In this document: positions 41,470 through 49,793 of the stretch, piece by piece
Layout: each line of letters starts with the position of its first letter
How positions within the stretch are numbered: the stretch's first letter is position 1
Source: Candidatus Rokuibacteriota bacterium
GTDB lineage: Bacteria > Methylomirabilota > Methylomirabilia > Rokubacteriales > CSP1-6
Length of the DNA stretch: 51,588 nucleotides
Assembly (NCBI GenBank): GCA_016866775.1
Contig: VGLJ01000033.1
Location: 1-51,588 of the forward strand
Direction: 5' to 3'
The notes under the pieces: model-generated
What the model was told of the DNA's origin: nothing
Databases searched by the model: none
Seen by the model: only the letters and a program-made list of their open reading frames with translations
Program-made: the position numbers and the translations under genes

Positions 41470-42471
41470 TTACCTGTAGCCGACGCGATCGCTGAGCCGC
41501 GTGGCCGCGGCCTGGAACTCTCCGGCCGAGGCGACGTTGATGTCGTCCTGGCGGAACGAACCCCAGCTCCGGACGATCGGGTGCGCTTCAGCCTTCGGGT
41601 TCACCGGAAACTCCATGCTCTGGGTGGCGAACATCTGCTGCGCCTCGACGCTCGAGAGGAACTCGAGGAAGCGGATCGCGCTCGCGCGGTTGCGCGCGTG
41701 CGCGGTGACGCCGGCGCCGGAGACGTTCACGTGCGTGCCGTGGATCTGCTGGTTCGCCCAGAAGATGCCGACGGGGACGTTCGGATCCTTCGCGAGCAGG
41801 CGGGCGAGGTAATACGAGTTCGCGATCCCGACGTCGCACTGCCCGGCGGCGATCGCCTCGAGGATCTTCGTGTCGCCCTGGATCAGCTTCGGATCGTTGG
41901 CGACCCAGCCCTTCAGGATCGCCTCGGTGCGCGGCTCGCCGTGGCGCTTGATGAGCGTCGCCACGAGCGACTGGTTGTAGATGTAGCCCGAGCTCCTGAG
42001 ACAGAGGCGGCCCTTCCACTTCGGATCGCCGAGCGCTTCGTAGGTCGAGAGCTCCGCGGGCGCGACCTTCTTCGTGCTGTACATGATCGTGCGCGCGCGG
42101 ACGGTGAGGCCGAACCACTTGTTCTCGGGATCGCGCAGGTGCGCGGGCACGTTGCCCGCGAGGGTCGTCGAGGTGACGGGGCTCAGGAGCCCCGCGCGCG
42201 CGGCGTTCCAGAGGTTGCCGGCGTCGACGGTCAGCAGCACGTCGGCCGGGCTGCGGCCGCCTTCGGCCTTGAGCCGCTCGAACAGCGGCCCCGCGTCGCC
42301 GGTGAGGACCTTCACGGCGATGCCGGTCTGGTTCGTGAACGCTTCGAACGCGGGCTCCTGCCCGTAGTGGCGGGCGGAATAGACGACGACCTCGTCGGCG
42401 GCGACGAGGGGGGAGACGAGGGCGGCGGTGAAGGCGACGGCGACGAGGAGCGCGGGCAGCCAGGGCGTCAT
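41470..42471 (-). CDS. Iron(III)-type ABC transporter substrate-binding protein (FbpA/FutA-like)
   Basis: 333 residues from ATG 42471. Signal peptide ends at LVAADEV; the mature start VVVYSARHYGQEPAFEAFTNQTG is typical of FbpA/FutA. Tyr ligands are expected in YSARHYG and IANSYYLARLL, both present. Two-lobed periplasmic iron-binding protein; no lipobox. First gene of the operon, with a likely promoter (42480-42509). The following permease reads out of frame from near this gene's TAA. Confidence 0.92.
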   Translation of the reverse strand: MTPWLPALLVAVAFTAALVSPLVAADEVVVYSARHYGQEPAFEAFTNQTGIAVKVLTGDAGPLFERLKAEGGRSPADVLLTVDAGNLWNAARAGLLSPVTSTTLAGNVPAHLRDPENKWFGLTVRARTIMYSTKKVAPAELSTYEALGDPKWKGRLCLRSSGYIYNQSLVATLIKRHGEPRTEAILKGWVANDPKLIQGDTKILEAIAAGQCDVGIANSYYLARLLAKDPNVPVGIFWANQQIHGTHVNVSGAGVTAHARNRASAIRFLEFLSSVEAQQMFATQSMEFPVNPKAEAHPIVRSWGSFRQDDINVASAGEFQAAATRLSDRVGYR

Positions 42472-42479
42472 GGCCGAAT

Positions 42480-42509
42480 TAACTACACCTAACTCGGAGC
42501 GTTCGTCAA
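42480..42509 (-). promoter_or_regulatory. Promoter of the iron(III) ABC operon
   Basis: On the minus strand TTGACG (42509-42504) and TAGTTA (42485-42480) with an 18-bp spacer; the -10 ends 8 nt before ATG 42471. A second TTGACA (42518-42513) overlaps the stop of the phosphomutase gene. No Fur box of the classical type is seen. Confidence 0.5.
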
Positions 42510-42514
42510 CCCTG

Positions 42515-43885
42515 TCAATCGGGGAGGGTGACGGACGGGAACCGGCTGAGGGCCCCGTAGATCTCGCGCTTCATCGCCTCGATCTCGGCCTCGCTGCGGG
42601 CCTCGAACCGGAGCGTGAGGTACGGATTGGTGTTCGAGGCGCGGACGAGGCCCCAGCCCCCGTTGGGGAAGAGGACGCGCGCGCCGTCGATGTCGATCGT
42701 GTCGTAGCGCTGCTTGAGCTCGTGCACGAGCTCGTCGACCACGCGGAACTTGTCGGCGTCCGGGCACATCGCCTTCAGCTCCGGCGTGGCGTGCATGTGC
42801 GGCAGCGAGTCGAACAGCGCCGAGGCCGGGCCGCGGTGGCGCGCGACGATGTCGATGATCTTGCACGAGGCGAGCAGGCCGTCGTCGACACCGTAGTAGT
42901 GCTCGGCGAAGAACATGTGGCCGCTCACCTCGCCGCCCAGCAGGATGCCGTCCTCGCGCATCTTGCGCTTGAGGTGCGAGTGGCCGGTCTTCCACATGAC
43001 CGGCACGCCGCCGTGCCGCCGGATGTCCTCGACGAGCAGCTGCGACGACTTCACGTCGAAGACGATCTTCGCGCCGGGATGGCGCGAGAGGAGATCGCGC
43101 GCGAGCAGCGCCAGGATCAGGTCGGCCTCGTGACGGCGGCCGCGCTCGTCGACGACGCCGACGCGGTCCGCGTCGCCGTCGTACGCGACGCCGAGGTCGG
43201 CGCCTGTCGCCACCACCTCGCGCTGGAGATCGACGACGTTCGCGGGATCCTCGGGGTCGGGGAGGTGATTCGGGAAGCTGCCATCGGAGTCGCAGAAGAG
43301 CTCGACGACCTCGCAGCCGATCCGTCGCAGGAGCTCCGGCGCGTAGAGCGCGGCGACGCCGTTGCCTGCGTCGACCACCACCTTGAGCGGACGCTCCAGG
43401 CGCACGAGCGTCGTCACGGTCGCGACGTAGTCCTCGCGCGGGCTGCGCGTCTCGATCGCGCCGTGACCGGATTCGTAGTCGCCCCGCCCGATCGCCGCGC
43501 GGAGCCCCTGGATCTCCTCCTCGGTGAGCGGCGCCGCGCCGGGATGGACCATCTTCACGCCGTTGTACTCGACCGGATTGTGGCTGCCGGTGATGTTGGC
43601 GCCGCCGTCGAGCTTCCAGTGCGCCGTCGCGAAATAGAGCATCGGCGTGGTCACGATGCCGATGTCCACCACGTCGATGCCGGCGGCGCGCGTGCCCGCG
43701 ACGAAGGCCGCCTTCAGGTCGCGCGAGCTGGTCCGATTGTCCTGGCCGATGGCGACGCGGCGGCCCCCGCGGCGCCGGATCAGCGTCGCGTAGGCCCGGC
43801 CGACCTGCTCGAACGCCGCAGGACTGATATCGGGTCCGACGAGCCCGCGCACGTCATACGCGCGAAAAATATGGGGGTTCAGCAT
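42515..43885 (-). CDS. Phosphomannomutase/phosphoglucomutase (AlgC-like)
   Basis: 456 residues from ATG 43885. Features of the alpha-D-phosphohexomutase family: active-site loop TGSHNP with S101 (Ala to Gly variant of TASHNP), metal loop DGDADRVG, sugar-binding GEVSGHMFF, and phosphate loop RASNTNPYLTLRFEA. It interconverts hexose 1- and 6-phosphates for lipopolysaccharide and exopolysaccharide precursors in the cytoplasm. It is monocistronic, divergent from the alpha/beta hydrolase, and its end is followed closely by the iron operon promoter. Confidence 0.95.
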   Translation of the reverse strand: MLNPHIFRAYDVRGLVGPDISPAAFEQVGRAYATLIRRRGGRRVAIGQDNRTSSRDLKAAFVAGTRAAGIDVVDIGIVTTPMLYFATAHWKLDGGANITGSHNPVEYNGVKMVHPGAAPLTEEEIQGLRAAIGRGDYESGHGAIETRSPREDYVATVTTLVRLERPLKVVVDAGNGVAALYAPELLRRIGCEVVELFCDSDGSFPNHLPDPEDPANVVDLQREVVATGADLGVAYDGDADRVGVVDERGRRHEADLILALLARDLLSRHPGAKIVFDVKSSQLLVEDIRRHGGVPVMWKTGHSHLKRKMREDGILLGGEVSGHMFFAEHYYGVDDGLLASCKIIDIVARHRGPASALFDSLPHMHATPELKAMCPDADKFRVVDELVHELKQRYDTIDIDGARVLFPNGGWGLVRASNTNPYLTLRFEARSEAEIEAMKREIYGALSRFPSVTLPD

Positions 43886-43956
43886 TTGTACGCGGTCGGC
43901 TCCTGCGCTATCGTGAGCGGCGAGCAGAGCGTATCACGGCCTCGCTCGGAGCTTCG

Positions 43957-44673
43957 ATGACCACCTTCGTTCTCGTTCACGGGATGAGCCATGGCGGCTG
44001 GGCCTGGGAGCCGCTCGCCGCGCGTCTCACGCGCGCCGGGCATCGTGTCCTCGCCATGGATCTGCCGGGCCACGGGCGGCGTGCGCACGAGCGGGCGCGC
44101 GCGCGCGTCGACCGCTACGCGGCGGCCGTGGCCGACGCGATGATGCTCGCCGGCGCGCACGACGCGGTCGTGGTCGGCCACTCGATGGGCGGTGTCGTGA
44201 TCCCGAAAGTGGCCGAGCGCGTCCCCGCGCGCGTGCGACACCTCGTCTTTCTCGCGGCGGTCGTGCTCCCGCCGCGCGCCAGCCTCTTCGAGACGCAGCT
44301 CGCACCGCCCGCGCGCGCGATGCTGCGCGGCCTCGCGAGCGCCGGCGGCGGCGCCATCCAATATTCCGCGTCGCTCGAGTGGGCGCGATGGATGAGCGAC
44401 ATGCCGCCCGGCGACGCGCGCGTGGTCGACGCGCTCGGCCGCCTGACCCCGCAGCCCCTGACGCCGTGGCTCGAGCTGGTGGACTCGCGGGGCTTCTACG
44501 CGATGCGTGTGCCGTGCACCTACATCCGCTGCCTGCGCGATGAGGCCGTCACGCCGGCGCGCGCGGCCGAGTACGCGCGGCGCCTCGGCGTGAGCCCGAT
44601 CGACATGGACTGCGCCCACAACCCGATGATGTCGGCGCCGGACGCGCTGGCGAGAATTCTGGTGAGGCTATGA
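43957..44673 (+). CDS. Alpha/beta hydrolase
   Basis: 238 residues from ATG 43957, with GGAG 5 nt upstream. Oxyanion-loop HGMSHGGWAWEPL, nucleophile elbow VGHSMGG and terminal His in MDCAHNPMMSAP show an intact alpha/beta hydrolase of the methyl-esterase/hydroxynitrile-lyase (MhpC/salicylate-binding-protein-2-like) type. No signal peptide. Its stop overlaps the CMD gene start (ATGA); together they suggest a lactone or enol-lactone step in aromatic breakdown, but this is inference. Confidence 0.9.
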   Translation: MTTFVLVHGMSHGGWAWEPLAARLTRAGHRVLAMDLPGHGRRAHERARARVDRYAAAVADAMMLAGAHDAVVVGHSMGGVVIPKVAERVPARVRHLVFLAAVVLPPRASLFETQLAPPARAMLRGLASAGGGAIQYSASLEWARWMSDMPPGDARVVDALGRLTPQPLTPWLELVDSRGFYAMRVPCTYIRCLRDEAVTPARAAEYARRLGVSPIDMDCAHNPMMSAPDALARILVRL

Positions 44674-45062
44674 CCGACGATCGCGAGCTGCGCGAGCGGA
44701 CCAAGAAGACGGCGCAGATGCTCTTCCACACGCTGAAGGGCGGCGCCGGGTTCGAGACGTGGAAGAAGTTCGACAAGGACCTCGCGCGCGAGCTCTCGAT
44801 GTTCTTCGCCGGCACGCTCTACAGCCGCGAGGTCATCTCGCAGAAGCAGCGCGAGCTGTGCGCGGTGGCGTCGCTCACCGTGCTGCACCGGCCCCACGAG
44901 CTGCGCGCGCACATCCACGCCGCGCTGAACGTCGGCGCCACGCGGCAGGAGGTCGCGGAGGTTGTCTTCCAGCAGGTCACCTACGGCGGGATGCCGGTCG
45001 TCGTCGACGCCCTCGACGTCTTCAAGAAGGTCCTCGAGGAGCGCGGCGAGTGGCAGGAGTAA
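44670..45062 (+). CDS. Carboxymuconolactone decarboxylase-like protein
   Basis: 130 residues from ATG 44670 (ATGA overlap). The CMD fold is apparent: QKQRELCAVASLTVLHRPHELRAHIHAALNVGATRQEVAEVVFQQVTYGG. There is no CxxC, so it is of the decarboxylase (PcaC-like) rather than the AhpD peroxidase type. It is encoded between an alpha/beta hydrolase and the IMPase-like gene. A PcaC role with an enol-lactone hydrolase partner is plausible but unproven. Confidence 0.9.
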   Translation: MTDDRELRERTKKTAQMLFHTLKGGAGFETWKKFDKDLARELSMFFAGTLYSREVISQKQRELCAVASLTVLHRPHELRAHIHAALNVGATRQEVAEVVFQQVTYGGMPVVVDALDVFKKVLEERGEWQE

Positions 45063-45078
45063 CGCCCGGGAGCCTGCG

Positions 45079-45843
45079 CTGAGCTCTCGACGCGCGCACG
45101 ACGCAGCCGTCGACGCCGCGCGCGCCGCCGGCGCGATCGCGATGCGGTACTACCGCGGTGGCTTCGACGTGACGATCAAGCCGGATCACACGCCCGTCAC
45201 GCAGGCCGATCAGGAGGCGGAGCGCGCGGTCATCGAGATCCTCGGCGGCGCCCTCGGCGATTGCGGATTCCTCGGTGAGGAGTTCGGCGCCAAGGGACCG
45301 CAGGATCGCCGCTGGATCATCGATCCGATCGACGGCACGCGGAACTTCGTGCGTCACATTCCGATCTGGGCCGTCCTGATCGGGCTCGAGGAGGCGGGCG
45401 AGGTGACCGCGGGCGTGATCTTCAACCCCGTCACCGACGAGATGTACTCCGCGTACCGGGGTGGCGGCGCGTTCCTCAACGGCGAGCGGATCCGCGTGTC
45501 GGAGGTCACCGACCTCGCGCAGGCGTGGTTCTTCCACGCCGGGCTCGGCATCGTGCGCAAGGCGGGCTGGTGGCCGGGGTTCGAGAAGCTGATCGACGCC
45601 ACGCTGAGCCAGCGTGGCCCGGGCGACTATCTCGGCTACGGGCTCGTGGCCTCGGGGCGCGGCGAGATCTACGCCGAGCTCGATCTGAAGCCGTGGGATC
45701 TCGCGCCGTGCAAGATCGTCGTGGAAGAAGCCGGCGGCCGCTTCACCGACTTCGACGGCCGGCCGACCATCTATTCGGGGACGGCGCTCGTCACCAACGG
45801 CCGCCTCCACGAGGCGACGCTCGCGCTGCTCCGCCGCGGGTGA
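45079..45843 (+). CDS. Inositol monophosphatase-family protein, possibly CTG start
   Basis: Family motifs: GEEFG (metal), PIDGTRNF (metal and catalysis), and WDLAP near the C-terminus. It may be an inositol-phosphate, histidinol-phosphate or PAP phosphatase in the cytoplasm. The first helix, RRAHDAAVDAARAAGAIAMRYY, is needed for the fold and lies upstream of the first fitting ATG (45142), while ATG 44962 would impose a 100-bp overlap with nonsense sequence. CTG 45079, 6 nt after GGGAG, gives a normal 254-residue protein, so I place the start there. Stop overlaps the next GTG (GTGA). Confidence 0.85.
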   Translation: MSSRRAHDAAVDAARAAGAIAMRYYRGGFDVTIKPDHTPVTQADQEAERAVIEILGGALGDCGFLGEEFGAKGPQDRRWIIDPIDGTRNFVRHIPIWAVLIGLEEAGEVTAGVIFNPVTDEMYSAYRGGGAFLNGERIRVSEVTDLAQAWFFHAGLGIVRKAGWWPGFEKLIDATLSQRGPGDYLGYGLVASGRGEIYAELDLKPWDLAPCKIVVEEAGGRFTDFDGRPTIYSGTALVTNGRLHEATLALLRRG

Positions 45844-46799
45844 CCGTGGACGACCGCGCGCTCGTCATTCATCCCGGCGCGCTCGGGGACGTGCTGCTCG
45901 CGATCCCGGCGCTGCGCGTGCTCCGCGGGCGTGGTGGAACGATCACGATCGCGGCACAGCCCCGCATCGGCGCGCTGCTCGTCGCGCTCGGCGCGGCCGA
46001 CGAGACGGTGTCGTTCGACACGCTCGGTCTCGAGGCGTTGTTCACCGACACGCCGCTCGCGCCCGATGCTCCGTTCGCGCGCCGTCTCGCGGCCGCGAGG
46101 CACGTCGTCTGCTGGTTCGGCGCGCGTGACGCGCACTTCGCGCGCCGCCTTCGTGCGCTCGCGCCCGGGACGGCGATCGCCGCTCCAGCGCCATCGTCGA
46201 CCGCGACGGCGCATCCGGCGCCGATGCGTGTCTGGGAGCACCTCGTGTCGACGATCGGCGATCACGCCACGGAGCCACAGCGCGCATCGCCTTCCATTGA
46301 TCTCGTGCCCATCGCGATCGCGTCGAGGCTCATCGACGAGGGCCGCGCCGCGCTCGCGGCCGCGGGCTGGGATGGCCGCTCACGCGTGCTGATCGTCCAC
46401 CCGGGTGCGGGCGGTGCCGCGAAGCGTTGGCCCGCGGAAGGCTTCGCGGCCGTGGTGGGGGAGCTGGACGCGACCGTCGTCGTTCACGAGGGGCCGGCGG
46501 ATGCGGAAGCGGTCAAAGCCTTCACGAGGCTCGTGCGCCGTAACGTCCTGCACCTCACGCATCCGTCGCTCTCGGCGCTGGCCGGCGCGCTGTCGCTCGC
46601 GAGCGGCTATCTCGGCAACGATTCCGGCGTGAGCCACCTCGCGTCGGCGGTCGGCGCGCGCGCGGTCATCCTCTTCACCGAACCGGCGCTCGCCTGGGCA
46701 CCGTGGTCTCCCACGGCACGGTGCCTGACCGTGACGACGGCCAGGATCCTCGATGCCGAGCGTGCCGCGGTCGCCGCCGGCCTCGCGGCGCTCGACTGA
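45840..46799 (+). CDS. Glycosyltransferase family 9 (heptosyltransferase-like)
   Basis: 319 residues from GTG 45840 (GTGA overlap with the IMPase stop). N-terminal IHPGALGDVLLAIPALRVLR and C-terminal HPGAGGAAKRWPAEGFAAVV, HLTHPSLSALAGAL and GNDSGVSHLASAVG are the GT9 hallmarks (ADP-heptose:LPS heptosyltransferase). It adds a heptose or related sugar to lipopolysaccharide core on the cytoplasmic side. It is the last main gene of a five-gene run; the in-frame extension back to 45525 is within the IMPase gene and is not coding. Confidence 0.9.
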   Translation: MTVDDRALVIHPGALGDVLLAIPALRVLRGRGGTITIAAQPRIGALLVALGAADETVSFDTLGLEALFTDTPLAPDAPFARRLAAARHVVCWFGARDAHFARRLRALAPGTAIAAPAPSSTATAHPAPMRVWEHLVSTIGDHATEPQRASPSIDLVPIAIASRLIDEGRAALAAAGWDGRSRVLIVHPGAGGAAKRWPAEGFAAVVGELDATVVVHEGPADAEAVKAFTRLVRRNVLHLTHPSLSALAGALSLASGYLGNDSGVSHLASAVGARAVILFTEPALAWAPWSPTARCLTVTTARILDAERAAVAAGLAALD

Positions 46800-46802
46800 G
46801 CG

Positions 46803-46973
46803 ATGAAGCGCCGCTCGCACCTCGGCCTGGTCCTCGCCGGCGCCGTCGTCATCGCGACGGGATTCGCGATCGCGCTGGTCGAGGTCTACAGGTTCCCGAA
46901 GGGCTCGATCTGGTCCGTGGTCGGCGCCGCGGTCGTTCTGGTCGCGCTGATCCGCGTGCTGACGAAGCGCTGA
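46803..46973 (+). CDS. Small two-helix membrane protein
   Basis: 56 residues from ATG 46803, three bases after the GT9 stop. Sequence is MKRRSHLGLVLAGAVVIATG, then a short loop with VYRFPKGSIW and a second helix (VVGAAVVLVALIRVL) ending TKR. Positive residues at both ends and two helices suggest both termini face the cytoplasm. Family unknown; probably co-transcribed with the GT9 gene. Confidence 0.6.
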   Translation: MKRRSHLGLVLAGAVVIATGFAIALVEVYRFPKGSIWSVVGAAVVLVALIRVLTKR

Positions 46974-46979
46974 GCGCCG

Positions 46980-48413
46980 CTACGCGAGCGGCTTCATCGC
47001 CGTCCAGTCGGGCTCGGTGGCGACGGCGAAGCCGGGGCAGGCGAGCGAGCCGATCGCGAGGCGGCCTTCGAGGATGCGCAGGCGCACCGCGCCGTTGCTG
47101 CGGCCGTAGAGATCGGGATGGGCCTTGAGGAAGTGGTCCTGCTCGCCCACGGGGACCGCGGCCATGCCGTTCACGTAGTGGTGGCCGTTGCGCTCGACGT
47201 GCTCGAGGCCCAGGAGCGCGACGAGGGCCAGGTCCTGCTGCACGCTCACGCCCGCCTGCGTCGTCAGGTCCTCGGCGGACATGAAGCAGGTCGGCGCGCC
47301 CGCCTGCGCGTTCCAGCGCGCGCAGCGCGCGGCGTTGATCACCGACTTGTAGAAGCCCTTGCAGCTCTTGCTCGACACGCCCACGTATCCGCGGGCGCGC
47401 GCGACGAGGAAGCTGTCGATCGTCCCGTCGGACTCGTCGATGATCACCGGCCGTCGCGCGCTCAGCGGCCGGATGTCGGCGTCGAGCGCGACCGTGCGCG
47501 TCAGCGGCTGCTCGATGAAGAGCGTGGACGCGACGAGCCGGCGCAGGGCCGGCGCCCGCTCCATGGCCGACCACAGCTCGGCCACCGCCCCGACGCTCTC
47601 GAACTGCTCGTTGCCGTCGAGCGTGACGCGATAGGGCGCGTCCGCGCGGTCGAGCACGCACGCGATCGACGTGAGGCGCGCGATGTCCGCGCGCACGTCG
47701 CCGCTCACCTTGATCTTGAAGTAGGTGTGGCCGTACTCGGCGACGACTTCCTCGAGCGTCTCCGGCAGCCCGTCCTTCACGCGCGTGCTGGGCGTCTGGT
47801 CCCCGGCGGTGATCGGATCGACGAGGCCGACGGTGTGGCGCGCGTGCAGCGACGACGACGGGCGCAGGCTCCGGAGGTACGTGTCGATGTCGAAGCCCGC
47901 GAGGTCCGGCGCCACCTCCGCCGGCGCGATTCCCGCCACGTTGGCGCGCATCGCGTCGAAGAACGACACGTTCGCGAGCCGGCACACCGCGTCGAGCACC
48001 GCGCGGTCGATCAATGCCGGGCCGTAGCCCGCGATCAACGGGTTCAGCGTCTTCGCCGCGCACGCGGACACCTGGTCGGCGTAGTGCGCGGAGAAGGACT
48101 CGAACGGCGTGCGCGCGGTCCGGTCGGTCACGTACTGCTCGGCGCAGATCCTGAGCGACGTCCGGAGCTGGGCGAAGTTCTCCTCGTTGCTCAGCGCCGT
48201 GTTCTTGTCGAACCACTTCGCCGCCAGCATCTCCGCGGCCATGCCCCACGCTTCGCGGCCGTCCGGCAGGGCCACCCGCGCGCGCACGAACACTTGAGGG
48301 CACTCGGTGAGGGTGACGACACCGAAGCGGAACGGCATGCGCAGACGGACGTCGCGCTCCGCGAGGCGAACCTCGCGGACGGTGACCCGCGGCGGCATCG
48401 CGCGCGTGCTCAT
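46980..48413 (-). CDS. Enolase-superfamily enzyme (mandelate racemase/muconate lactonising-like)
   Basis: 477 residues from ATG 48413. A capping domain (RMPFRFGVVTL) and a barrel with the K-x-K base motif (YFKIKVSG), the metal ligands D in TLDGNEQ, E in FIEQPL, and D/E in IIDESDG, then SSKSCKGFYK with a second Lys base, fit the enolase superfamily. It is somewhat long for MLE/MR enzymes (about 370-400), with an insertion after the first barrel strand. A racemisation, dehydration or cycloisomerisation of a carboxylate is expected. The frame is open upstream to 48479 because it merges with a gene remnant. Confidence 0.87.
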   Translation of the reverse strand: MSTRAMPPRVTVREVRLAERDVRLRMPFRFGVVTLTECPQVFVRARVALPDGREAWGMAAEMLAAKWFDKNTALSNEENFAQLRTSLRICAEQYVTDRTARTPFESFSAHYADQVSACAAKTLNPLIAGYGPALIDRAVLDAVCRLANVSFFDAMRANVAGIAPAEVAPDLAGFDIDTYLRSLRPSSSLHARHTVGLVDPITAGDQTPSTRVKDGLPETLEEVVAEYGHTYFKIKVSGDVRADIARLTSIACVLDRADAPYRVTLDGNEQFESVGAVAELWSAMERAPALRRLVASTLFIEQPLTRTVALDADIRPLSARRPVIIDESDGTIDSFLVARARGYVGVSSKSCKGFYKSVINAARCARWNAQAGAPTCFMSAEDLTTQAGVSVQQDLALVALLGLEHVERNGHHYVNGMAAVPVGEQDHFLKAHPDLYGRSNGAVRLRILEGRLAIGSLACPGFAVATEPDWTAMKPLA

Positions 48414-48792
48414 GAGGGGTCCTGAGAATACCTCATTCGCGCGCGAGCGGCCCACCCGCGCCTCGACGTACCGCACCACCTCGGGATCCGCGGCGCCGCG
48501 CGCGGTGGCGGCGGCGATCTCGCGCGGCCACAGCAGTGAGAGATCGTCGCGCGGCGGCGCGGGGCGTCCGCGGCACGCTGAGGCTCCACGAGAGATTCAC
48601 CTGCACGGTGCCGAGGTCGCGCGGCACGGCGGCGGTGAGGATGAGCGGGCCGATCGTGAACTCGGGATTCGGGCGCGCGGCGAGGAACACTTGCGCGGAC
48701 GCCGCGGTCGCGGTGCCGATCGACAGCCCGAGCGCCAGCAGGGCGGCGACTGCCCGTGAATCGATTGTGAGAGGATACAGCAATGCCCCCAC
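48414..48792 (-). pseudogene. Frameshifted N-terminal remnant of an exported protein
   Basis: Minus-strand GTG 48792 opens a signal peptide (AVAALLALGLSIGTATAASAQ) and about 40 mature residues (FLAARPNPEFTIGPLILTAA ... TVQVNLSWSLSVP). After that the frame turns Arg-rich, while the neighbouring frame continues credibly (DDLSLLWPREIAAAT ... DPEVVRYVEARVGRSRANEVF) and runs without a stop into the enolase-superfamily gene. A one-base indel near 48550-48575 plus loss of the C-terminal part explains this. Family not recognised. This is the only stretch over 300 bp without an intact gene. Confidence 0.6.
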
Positions 48793-49784
48793 GAATCGGT
48801 TTCTCGGTGATGCCGCTCGAGACCCGGCGCGAGGCGATCATCGATCTCGCCACGGACGCGGATCGCCGCGGCTACCACGGATTCTTCATGCCCGAGACGT
48901 GGGCGTGGGACATGACCGTGCTGCTCGCGGACGCGGCGGCGCGCACCACGCAGATCACGCTCGGCACCGGCATCGTCGGCATCTGGAACCGCAGCGCCGC
49001 GACGATCGCGATGGGCGCGGCCACGCTGCACGCGATCTCCGGCGGACGCTTCGTGCTGGGGCTCGGCGCCAGCACGCCGCAGCTCGCGGAAGGCCTGCAC
49101 GACACGCCGTTCGGGCAGCCGGTGCCGCGGATGCGGCGGATGATCACGCAGATCCGCGCGCTGCTGCGCGGCGAGCGGATTCCGCTCGACGTCGCGACGG
49201 GCGCGCGCGCGCTCAAGCTCAACGTCCCGCCGGTGCCCGAGCTCCCCATCACGGTCGCCGCGCTCGGCGACGCGATGACGCGCCTCACGGGCGAGCTCGC
49301 GGACGCGTGGTCGCCGTTCCTCTATCCCTGGGCGCAGCTCGACACCGGGCGCGCGCGCCTGCGCGAGGGCGCCGCGCGCGGCGGGCACCCGGACCGGACG
49401 CCCGAGATCCATCCGTCCATTCCGACGGTCGTGGCGGAGACCGACGCGAAGGCGCGGGAAGGCGCCGCGTGGTTCGTCGCGTTCTACGTCACGACGATGG
49501 GGACGATCTATCGCGACTCGCTGACGCGGCAGGGCTACGGCAAGCAGGTCCAGGCGGTGCTCGCGGCGAACGCGCCGAAGTTCACCGGCGCGGTGCCGCC
49601 GGACGCCGAGGAGCTGCTCGAGCAGCTGATCGTCTACGGCACGCCCGCCGAGGCGCGACGGCGTCTCGCGCGGTGGCACGCCGCGGGCGGGACGTTCACC
49701 GTGCTGCTGCTCGGCCCGAACCTCACCCCGGAGCAGCGCGCGTTCACGCTGGACGCCTTCCGCCCGATGCTAGGGTCCGCGTAG
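48783..49784 (+). CDS. LLM-class flavin-dependent oxidoreductase
   Basis: 333 residues from ATG 48783 with AGAGGA 8 nt upstream. The luciferase-like monooxygenase pattern is clear: FSVMPLETRREAIIDLATDAD, TQITLGTGIVGIWNRSAATIAMGAATLHAISGGRFVLGLG, and a barrel C-terminus. It uses F420 or FMN; in this group F420 is common but not provable here. Overlaps the 5' end of the divergent remnant by 10 bp. Probable operon with the MtaA-like gene 9 bp downstream. Confidence 0.92.
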   Translation: MPPRIGFSVMPLETRREAIIDLATDADRRGYHGFFMPETWAWDMTVLLADAAARTTQITLGTGIVGIWNRSAATIAMGAATLHAISGGRFVLGLGASTPQLAEGLHDTPFGQPVPRMRRMITQIRALLRGERIPLDVATGARALKLNVPPVPELPITVAALGDAMTRLTGELADAWSPFLYPWAQLDTGRARLREGAARGGHPDRTPEIHPSIPTVVAETDAKAREGAAWFVAFYVTTMGTIYRDSLTRQGYGKQVQAVLAANAPKFTGAVPPDAEELLEQLIVYGTPAEARRRLARWHAAGGTFTVLLLGPNLTPEQRAFTLDAFRPMLGSA

Positions 49785-49793
49785 GAGGCCGCC

